Source of the DNA: VRUE01 sp963805455
GTDB lineage: Bacteria > Actinomycetota > Thermoleophilia > Solirubrobacterales > 70-9
Length of the DNA: 64,000 nucleotides
NCBI GenBank assembly: GCA_963805455.1
Contig: CAWDUJ010000002.1
Coordinates: 1 to 64,000, forward strand
Direction: 5' to 3'
The first letter of the stretch is position 1. The number at the start of each line of letters is the position of its first letter. A program made the translations under genes and the position numbers. Shown piece by piece: positions 58,465 through 64,000 of the stretch. The notes under the pieces are model-generated. The model saw only the letters and a program-made list of their open reading frames with translations, made no database searches and was not told where the DNA came from.

Positions 58465-58986
58465 ATGCTCACCGCCGTGGCGGTAAAGCTCCATCCGGGC
58501 GAGCAGCTGATCTTCCAGGGGCACCCCTCCTGGCGGGCGATCATCGGCTTCTACCTCAAAGGCGTCGTGATCGCCGTGATCGTCGCCGTGATCGCGAAGA
58601 TCGCCAGCGCCGGCAGCGGCACTGTCTTCCTGATCGTCCTCGTGATCCTCGCCGTCACGGTCCTGGCCGGATTCCTCAGACGGGTCTCGACGACCTACAC
58701 GATCACCGACCGCCGGCTCAACATCAAGCGCGGGATCATCTCCCGCGAGGTTCAGGAGACCCGGCTCGAGCGGGTCCAGAACGTCAACTTCCAGCAGTCG
58801 GTCTACCAGCGGGCAATGCAGATCGGCGACGTCGACTTCGACACCGCCGCGACCGACGACTACAACTTCGTCTTCGCCGGCGTCGCCGACCCCGAAGACG
58901 TCGTCCACCGGGTCGACCAGGCCACGGGGGTCGCCTCGGCCGGCGAACACGGCCTCGGCGAGGCCCAACCCCCGCCGCAGGCCTAG
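58465..58986 (+). CDS. PH-domain membrane protein (bPH2, YdbT-like)
   Basis: The 173-residue product has two transmembrane helices (IIGFYLKGVVIAVIVAVIAKI and VFLIVLVILAVTVLAGF, residues 24-70). A bacterial PH2 domain follows (YTITDRRLNIKRGIISREVQE and RVQNVNFQQS, residues 78-145). Such proteins are widespread in actinobacteria and of unknown function. It is on the plus strand, divergent from priA with a 35-bp gap, and converges on metK with 3 bp between stops. Confidence 0.82.
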   Translation: MLTAVAVKLHPGEQLIFQGHPSWRAIIGFYLKGVVIAVIVAVIAKIASAGSGTVFLIVLVILAVTVLAGFLRRVSTTYTITDRRLNIKRGIISREVQETRLERVQNVNFQQSVYQRAMQIGDVDFDTAATDDYNFVFAGVADPEDVVHRVDQATGVASAGEHGLGEAQPPPQA

Positions 58987-58989
58987 CGC

Positions 58990-60243
58990 TCAGGCGGGGG
59001 CCGCAGCGGACTCGACGCCGGCTGCGCTGCGAAGGGCGTCGACCCGATCCGTCGCCTCCCAGGTGAAGGCGTCGCCCGTTCTGCCGAAGTGGCCGTAGGC
59101 GGAGGTCTGGCTGAAGACCGGGCGATGCAGGTTCAGGTACTGGCGGAATGCCCCCGGCCGGAGGTCGAACTCGTTTTCGACCAGGCGCGAGACCTCGGCG
59201 TCGGGCAGCTTGCCGGTTCCGAAGGTCTCGACCATCAGCGAGATCGGCTGGGCGACCCCGATTGCGTAGGCGACCTGGACCTCGCAGCGCTGGGCGAGGC
59301 CGGCGGCGACGACGTTTTTGGCGACATAGCGGGCCGCGTAGGCCGCCGAGCGGTCGACCTTGGAGGGGTCCTTGCCGGAGAAGGCTCCGCCGCCGTGACG
59401 GGCCATCCCGCCGTAGGTGTCGACGATGATCTTGCGGCCGGTGAGGCCGGCGTCGCCGACCGGGCCGCCGATCACGAACTTGCCGGTCGGGTTGACGAGG
59501 AAGCCGTCGAGGAGCTCGGCCTCGTCGAAGAGCCCGGGGGCCTCGGCACCGAGCACAGGCAGGACCACGTGCTCCCAGAGGTCGGGCTTGATCGTCGTCT
59601 GGGAATCGACGCCGACCGCGTGCTGGGTCGAGATCAGGAGCTTCTCGACCCGGACCGGCCTGCCGTCGGCATAGCGGATGGTGACCTGGGTCTTCCCATC
59701 CGGCCCGAGGTACTCGAGGCTGTCGTCCTTGCGGACCGCGGCGAGCCGTTCCGCCAGCCGGTGCGCGATGTGAATCGGCATCGGCATCAGCGCCTCGGTC
59801 TCATCGGTCGCGTAGCCGAACATCATTCCCTGGTCGCCGGCGCCGGCAACGAGGAGCTCGTCACCCGCTCCCTCGACCCGCGTCTCGTAGGCCTCGTCGA
59901 CCCCCTGGGCGATATCGGGCGACTGCTTGTCTAGCGAGACCAGGACCGAGATGTGGTCGCAGTTGTAGCCGTAGTCGCCGTGGTCGTAGCCGATCTCGCG
60001 GATCGTCTCGCGGACGATCTCCGGGACGTCGAGGTGGACGTCGGACGAGATCTCGCCCGAGACCACCGCCATCCCGGTGTTGACGAGGGTCTCACAGGCA
60101 ACCCGGCCCTCGGGATCGCCCGCCATCACGCCATCGAGGACGGCATCGGAGATCGCGTCGCAGACCTTGTCCGGATGGCCCTCGGTTACCGACTCTGAAG
60201 TGAAGAGGTACTCGCCGTCGGCGAGTGGCTGTGTCTCTGTCAT
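58990..60243 (-). CDS. metK: S-adenosylmethionine synthetase
   Basis: The 417-residue product makes SAM from methionine and ATP. Its three-domain signature is complete: SVTEGHPDKVCDAISDAVLD (residues 17-36), GAGDQGMMFGYATDET (residues 130-145) and GGAFSGKDPSKVDRSAAYAAR (the C-terminal loop). It follows der by 23 bp on the same strand, too short for a SAM riboswitch, so regulation is not seen here. Length is normal. Confidence 0.97.
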   Translation of the reverse strand: MTETQPLADGEYLFTSESVTEGHPDKVCDAISDAVLDGVMAGDPEGRVACETLVNTGMAVVSGEISSDVHLDVPEIVRETIREIGYDHGDYGYNCDHISVLVSLDKQSPDIAQGVDEAYETRVEGAGDELLVAGAGDQGMMFGYATDETEALMPMPIHIAHRLAERLAAVRKDDSLEYLGPDGKTQVTIRYADGRPVRVEKLLISTQHAVGVDSQTTIKPDLWEHVVLPVLGAEAPGLFDEAELLDGFLVNPTGKFVIGGPVGDAGLTGRKIIVDTYGGMARHGGGAFSGKDPSKVDRSAAYAARYVAKNVVAAGLAQRCEVQVAYAIGVAQPISLMVETFGTGKLPDAEVSRLVENEFDLRPGAFRQYLNLHRPVFSQTSAYGHFGRTGDAFTWEATDRVDALRSAAGVESAAAPA

Positions 60244-60266
60244 GCGGGAAGCCTAGAGGACAGGGT

Positions 60267-61580
60267 TCAGCGCCGTTCTCGTCGCGTGTGGGGGACGAAA
60301 TCGATCACCAGGGGGACCCCGTCGAGACCGTAGGTGTCGCGAAGCCTGTTCTCGAGGTGGTAGGCCCAATCGCGGACGATCAGGCGCCGGTCGTTGACCT
60401 GGATCGCGAACCGCGGCGGTCGCTCACCGATCTGCGCCGCGTAGTAGAGGCGCAGCCGCCGGCCCCGGCGCGAGGGGGGCGGCGTCTTCGCGACGACGTC
60501 GTTGACGAACCGGTTGAGCTCGGGCGTGGGGATCCGCTCGGCGGCCTTGTCGGCGAGCTCGAGCGCCTTGGGCAGGAGGTTGGCGACGTTGCGCCCGCGG
60601 GTGGCGGAGACGGTGACGACCGCCGGCCGCAGGCGCGATTTTCGCGCGACCCGGGCGCGGGCGTCGTCGATGTCGGTCGTGGTGATGTCCCACTTGTTGA
60701 GTGCCAGAAGGGTCGCGCAGCCGGCTTTCATCGCCAGCTCGGCGACGCGCAGGTCCTCGGCGGTGACGCCCTCGGCGGCGTCGCAGACGACGAGGGCGAC
60801 GTCGGCCCGCTCGACCGCCCGTTCGGAGCGGAGCTGGGCGTAGTAGTCGACCGAGCCCGCCACCTTCGAGCGGCGCCGAAGGCCGGCGGTGTCGACCAGG
60901 ATCACCCGGCGCCCGTCGACCTCGAGCTCGGTGTCGATCGAGTCGCGGGTCGTCCCCGCGCGGTCGGAGACGATCGTTCGCTCGGAGCCGAGAAAGGCGT
61001 TGACGAGAGAGGACTTGCCGGCGTTGGGCCGCCCCACCACCGCGACCCTGACGGCGTCGTCGGCTTCGTCGCTGGGCGGACGGTCGCCGAGGAGCTCGAC
61101 GACCTTGTCGAGCAGATCGCCGGTGCCGAGGCCATGGCTGGCGGAGACGGCCAGCGGCTCGCCGAGGCCGAGGGAGTGGAATTCGGCGGTCAGGTGCTCG
61201 TCCCCGGGGCGATCGACCTTGTTGACGACGACCAGGGTCGGGCGGTCGCTGCCTCGCAGCTCCTTGGCGACCTCCGCGTCGCCGGCGCGGACCCCGGCGG
61301 TCCCGTCGACGACGAGGAGGACGACGTCGGCCTCGGCGATTCCGAGCCGGGCCTGGCGGCGGATGTCCTCGGCGAGCTCGCTCTCGTCGGCGATGTCGAT
61401 CCCGCCGGTGTCGAGCAGGTCGAACGCGACGCCGTTCCACTCACAGGGGACCCGCTTGCGGTCCCTGGTGACCCCGGCCTCGCGGTGGGTGACCGCCTCC
61501 CGGCCGCCGGCGAGGCGGTTGACGAGGGTGCTCTTGCCGACGTTGGGGAAGCCGACGACGGCGACTGTCGGAACGCTCAT
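60267..61580 (-). CDS. der: GTPase Der (EngA)
   Basis: The 437-residue product is the double GTPase for 50S assembly. The first G domain has GFPNVGKST and NKVDRPG, the second GRPNAGKSSL and NKWDITT. Each has DTGG or DTAG in switch II. A KH-like C-terminal domain (about residues 350-437) is present. It overlaps cmk by 4 nt and is followed by metK, in the common cmk-der pairing. Confidence 0.96.
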   Translation of the reverse strand: MSVPTVAVVGFPNVGKSTLVNRLAGGREAVTHREAGVTRDRKRVPCEWNGVAFDLLDTGGIDIADESELAEDIRRQARLGIAEADVVLLVVDGTAGVRAGDAEVAKELRGSDRPTLVVVNKVDRPGDEHLTAEFHSLGLGEPLAVSASHGLGTGDLLDKVVELLGDRPPSDEADDAVRVAVVGRPNAGKSSLVNAFLGSERTIVSDRAGTTRDSIDTELEVDGRRVILVDTAGLRRRSKVAGSVDYYAQLRSERAVERADVALVVCDAAEGVTAEDLRVAELAMKAGCATLLALNKWDITTTDIDDARARVARKSRLRPAVVTVSATRGRNVANLLPKALELADKAAERIPTPELNRFVNDVVAKTPPPSRRGRRLRLYYAAQIGERPPRFAIQVNDRRLIVRDWAYHLENRLRDTYGLDGVPLVIDFVPHTRRERR

Positions 61581-62215
61581 GCGAGCCCCCGCTCTCGGGC
61601 GAGGGCGACGATGCCGTCGACGACCTCGGCCACCTCGAGGCCGGTGGTGTCGATCTCGATCGCGTCCTCGGCCGCCCGCAGGGCGCTGTGCTCGCGGCCC
61701 TCGTCGCGCCCGTCGCGCTCGCGCTGCGCCGCGAGGACCTCGGACTCGCTTTCCCCGGTCTGCGCCGCGCGGCGTCTGGCGCGCTCCTGCGGGGAGGCGG
61801 TGAGGAAGACCTTGAGCGGCGAGTCGGGGCTGACGACGGTGCCGATGTCGCGGCCCTCGGCGACGTAGCGGCCGGCCTCGATCAGGAAGCGTTGGCGGGC
61901 GACCATCGCCCCGCGGACACGCGGGTGGACCGAGGCCCGAGAGGCGGCGGCACTGGTCCGCGGCTCGCGAATCTCGGCGCTGACGTCGCGGCCGTCGAGG
62001 GAGACGTGGGGCCCGTCGAGCCCGATCTCGAGAGCGGAGGCGAGGTCGCCCATCGCCTCGGGGTCGTCGAGGTCGACCTCGCGCTCGATCGCCGCCAGGG
62101 CGACGCAGCGGTACATCGCCCCGGAATCGAGATAGGTGAAGCCGAGGGCGTCGGCGACGGCCCTTGCGACACTCGACTTTCCGGCCCCGGCGGGGCCGTC
62201 GATTGCGATCACCAT
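61577..62215 (-). CDS. cmk: Cytidylate kinase
   Basis: The 212-residue product phosphorylates CMP and dCMP. The P loop is GPAGAGKSSVA (residues 6-16). YLDSGAMYR is the CMP-binding segment, and GRDIGTVV with a LID region (RRRAAQTGESESE) follows. Length is normal for bacterial Cmk. It overlaps der and lies downstream of the enoyl-CoA hydratase-like gene, with aroA further upstream; cmk is found next to aroA in many bacteria. Confidence 0.95.
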   Translation of the reverse strand: MVIAIDGPAGAGKSSVARAVADALGFTYLDSGAMYRCVALAAIEREVDLDDPEAMGDLASALEIGLDGPHVSLDGRDVSAEIREPRTSAAASRASVHPRVRGAMVARQRFLIEAGRYVAEGRDIGTVVSPDSPLKVFLTASPQERARRRAAQTGESESEVLAAQRERDGRDEGREHSALRAAEDAIEIDTTGLEVAEVVDGIVALARERGLA

Positions 62216-62233
62216 GGCGTTAAGTCTCGCGCC

Positions 62234-63085
62234 TCAGGAATCGGCGGCCCGGCGCAGCCCCGGGGTCGCCGGGGCGCGGTTCGGGTCGCGGTCGGGATGG
62301 TCGCGCTCGTTGAAGCGCCTGACGCCCTCGAGCAGCTCGTTGCCGGTCAGGAGCCGGTTGAAGCACTCGGCCTCGATCAGCAGGCCCTCCTCCAGCGGCC
62401 GGCCCCAGCCGCGCTCGGCGGCCTCGAGATCGGTCCGGATCGCGGGCTGCGGCAGCGCCGCGATCTCCCTCGCAAGCTCGATTGCGCGCTCGAGACTGGT
62501 GCCGCTGGGGACGACCTCGTTGACGAGGCCGATCTCGCGGGCCTCGGCGGAATCGATCACGCGGCCGGTGGCGATCAGCTCCATCGCCCGCCGCCAGCCG
62601 ACGATCCGCGGCAGGCGCTGGGTCCCGCCGTCGGCGAGGCCGATGTTCCAGCGGCGGCAGGTGACCCCGAAGGTCGCGTGCTCGTCGGCGACCGCGAGGT
62701 GGCACCAGCAGACCCACTCCAGCCCACCCGCGTAGGCGGCGCCGTTGACCGCGGCGATCGTCGGCTTGTGGAGGTCGGTCCAGCGCGAGGGGCCGAGGAT
62801 CCCGTCCCGCTCGCCCCGGTTGTGGGCCTCGATCTCCTCGATCCCGGTCGGCACGACCGGCTCGCCGTCGAGATGGCTCTTGAGGTCGCCCCCGGCGCAG
62901 AAGGCGTCCTCGCCGGCGCCGGTCAGGACCGCGACCGAGGCGTCGTCGTCGTCGCGGAAGCGGGTCCAGGCGTCGACCAGCTCACGGTGGGTCCGAGCGC
63001 CGATCGCGTTCATCCGCTCCGGGCGGTCGATCGTGATCACCGCTACCGGGCCGCGGCGCTCGTAGCGGATCTGCTCGTAATCCAT
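62234..63085 (-). CDS. Enoyl-CoA hydratase/isomerase family protein
   Basis: The 283-residue product has the crotonase fold. It shows ITIDRPERMNAI, FCAGGDLKSH for the first oxyanion-hole residue and NGAAYAGGLEW for the second. At GGTQRLPR, the segment that in classical hydratases starts FGxPE has FGVTC; the first catalytic Glu is missing, while AMELIATG keeps the other. The reaction may therefore not be standard hydration. I chose the ATG (MDYEQIRYE) with GGAGGG 6 nt upstream over an ATG four codons before it. It sits between aroA and cmk, where it is not a usual neighbour. Confidence 0.85.
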   Translation of the reverse strand: MDYEQIRYERRGPVAVITIDRPERMNAIGARTHRELVDAWTRFRDDDDASVAVLTGAGEDAFCAGGDLKSHLDGEPVVPTGIEEIEAHNRGERDGILGPSRWTDLHKPTIAAVNGAAYAGGLEWVCWCHLAVADEHATFGVTCRRWNIGLADGGTQRLPRIVGWRRAMELIATGRVIDSAEAREIGLVNEVVPSGTSLERAIELAREIAALPQPAIRTDLEAAERGWGRPLEEGLLIEAECFNRLLTGNELLEGVRRFNERDHPDRDPNRAPATPGLRRAADS

Positions 63086-63099
63086 CGTCCCTCCCATCG

Positions 63100-64000
63100 C
63101 TATCCGGTTGTCCCTCCGCCGAGGAGTGTGGCGAGGTCGGCCTCGAAGCGGGGGTAGCTGATCGCCGCCGCATCCATGTTCTCGACCTCGACCCCGTCGC
63201 TCGATGCGAGCCCGGCGACCGCGCCCATCATCGCGATCCGGTGATCGCCGTGCGAGTCGACCGTGCCACCGCGCAGGCCCCCGGTGCCGGTCACGACGAG
63301 GCCGTCGTCGGTCGCCTCGACCTCGCCGCCGAGGGCGGTCAGCGCCCCGCACACGGTCGCGATCCTGTCGCTCTCCTTGCGACGCAGCTCCTCGGCGTCG
63401 CGGATCGTCGTCTCGCCTTCGGCGAAGCAGGCGGCGAGGGCGACCAGCGGCAACTCGTCGATCGCCAGCGGCACCTCGGCGCCTCCGACCTCGGTCGCGC
63501 TCAGCTCGGCCGCCGAGACCCGCAGCGACCCGCTCGGCTCGCCGGTCAGGTCGGCGTCCCCGATCTCGACCGCTGCGCCCATCCGCCCGAGGATCTCGAG
63601 CAGCCCGGTCCTGGTCGGGTTGAGCCCGACCCCGGTCAGTGAAAGCGCGCTCCCGGGCACGATCGAGGCGGCGACGATGAAGAAGGCGGCGGCCGAGATG
63701 TCGCCCGGGACCTCGATCTCGCCCGGGCGCAGGGCCCGGGAAGGCCAGATCGTGACCGTCTCCCCCCTACGGTCGACCTCGGCGCCCGCGGCGGCCAGCA
63801 TCCGCTCGCTGTGGTCGCGGCTCGGGGCCGGCTCGACGACGCTGGTCTCGCCCTCGGCCAGCAGCCCGGCCAGCAGGAGGCACGACTTGACCTGGGCGCT
63901 GGCGACCGGCATCTCGTAGGAGATCCCCCGGAGTTGGGCCCCCTCGATCCGCATCGGCGGCAACCGCTCCTCGCGGCAGGCGACGCTCGCGCCCATCAGT
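63100..64000 (-). CDS. aroA: EPSP synthase, N-terminal part cut off by window edge
   Basis: About 300 residues of the C-terminal part are visible, running off the end of the window. The product makes 5-enolpyruvylshikimate-3-phosphate in the shikimate path. SAQVKSCLLLAGL, RRKESDRIA and GDHRIAMMGAV are family motifs with Lys, Glu and Asp/His-Arg active-site residues. VPGDISAAAFF also matches. The first domain with the NxG and LPGSKS motif is beyond the window. The stop is 14 nt before the next gene. Confidence 0.95.
   Translation of the reverse strand, partial: LMGASVACREERLPPMRIEGAQLRGISYEMPVASAQVKSCLLLAGLLAEGETSVVEPAPSRDHSERMLAAAGAEVDRRGETVTIWPSRALRPGEIEVPGDISAAAFFIVAASIVPGSALSLTGVGLNPTRTGLLEILGRMGAAVEIGDADLTGEPSGSLRVSAAELSATEVGGAEVPLAIDELPLVALAACFAEGETTIRDAEELRRKESDRIATVCGALTALGGEVEATDDGLVVTGTGGLRGGTVDSHGDHRIAMMGAVAGLASSDGVEVENMDAAAISYPRFEADLATLLGGGTTG

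Noticed and set aside
61688..63157. 489-codon plus-strand frame over cmk and the crotonase gene
   Set aside because: Antisense shadow of well-supported minus-strand genes.

Overview
The window is GC-rich bacterial chromosome. The content fits an actinobacterium of the Thermoleophilia/Solirubrobacterales type: a whiG/fliA sigma factor, a SepIVA-like protein beside coaD, a wax-ester synthase/DGAT, EF-G type 2, and short secreted proteins with Ala/Val-rich leaders. That placement is inferred from gene content, not from a marker-gene tree.

Region 1 (1-9.2 kb) is accessory. It holds a DUF433-like/DUF5615 toxin-antitoxin pair, a block of nested palindromes beside tRNA-Gly(GCC), a small sugar locus (RmlC-like cupin, glycosyltransferase), secreted proteins, an SDR-like protein, a large His-rich secreted hydrolase-like gene with a frameshift, and a compact VOC / RNase HI / zinc-ribbon operon. 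Region 2 (9.2-20.2 kb, mostly minus strand) carries EF-G2, whiG, xer, an L,D-transpeptidase, ilvD, thiD, dprA and comM.

Region 3 (20.4-64 kb) is a very long conserved housekeeping series on the minus strand. In transcription order it runs aroA-ECH-cmk-der-metK; priA-def-fmt-rsmB-(zinc ribbon)-rpe; ribD-ribE-ribBA-ribH; rpmB-fakA-recG-rsmD-coaD-sepIVA; rpmF-plsX-acpP-rnc-smc; WS/DGAT-ftsY-(PKD protein)-ffh; rpsP-khpA-trmD-rplS-lepB-rnhB. Plus-strand genes interrupt it: yraN, yceD, an MMPL exporter, a glycosyltransferase/flippase/antiporter cassette and a PH-domain protein. The series covers ribosome biogenesis, tRNA and rRNA modification, SRP targeting, N-terminal formyl-Met processing, replication restart and recombination, riboflavin synthesis and lipid synthesis.

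Most unusual points: (a) an SMC of 814 residues with both ATPase halves but no recognisable hinge; (b) an RNase III in which one catalytic Glu is Ala and one catalytic Asp is Glu; (c) a dispersed ~60-95 bp repeat that sits over the start codons of the unrelated genes rnc and ribH, with possibly related short MSA-type ORFs tiled into the ribE-ribBA and ribH-rpmB junctions; (d) ribosomal protein L19 with a ~115-residue acidic tail, and no rimM between khpA and trmD; (e) four single-base frameshifts (secreted hydrolase, yraN, khpA, ribD), two of them in homopolymers, which look like sequence errors, though the ribD one has the +1/UGA-C layout of a recoding site. No rRNA, CRISPR array, insertion sequence or prophage was seen.
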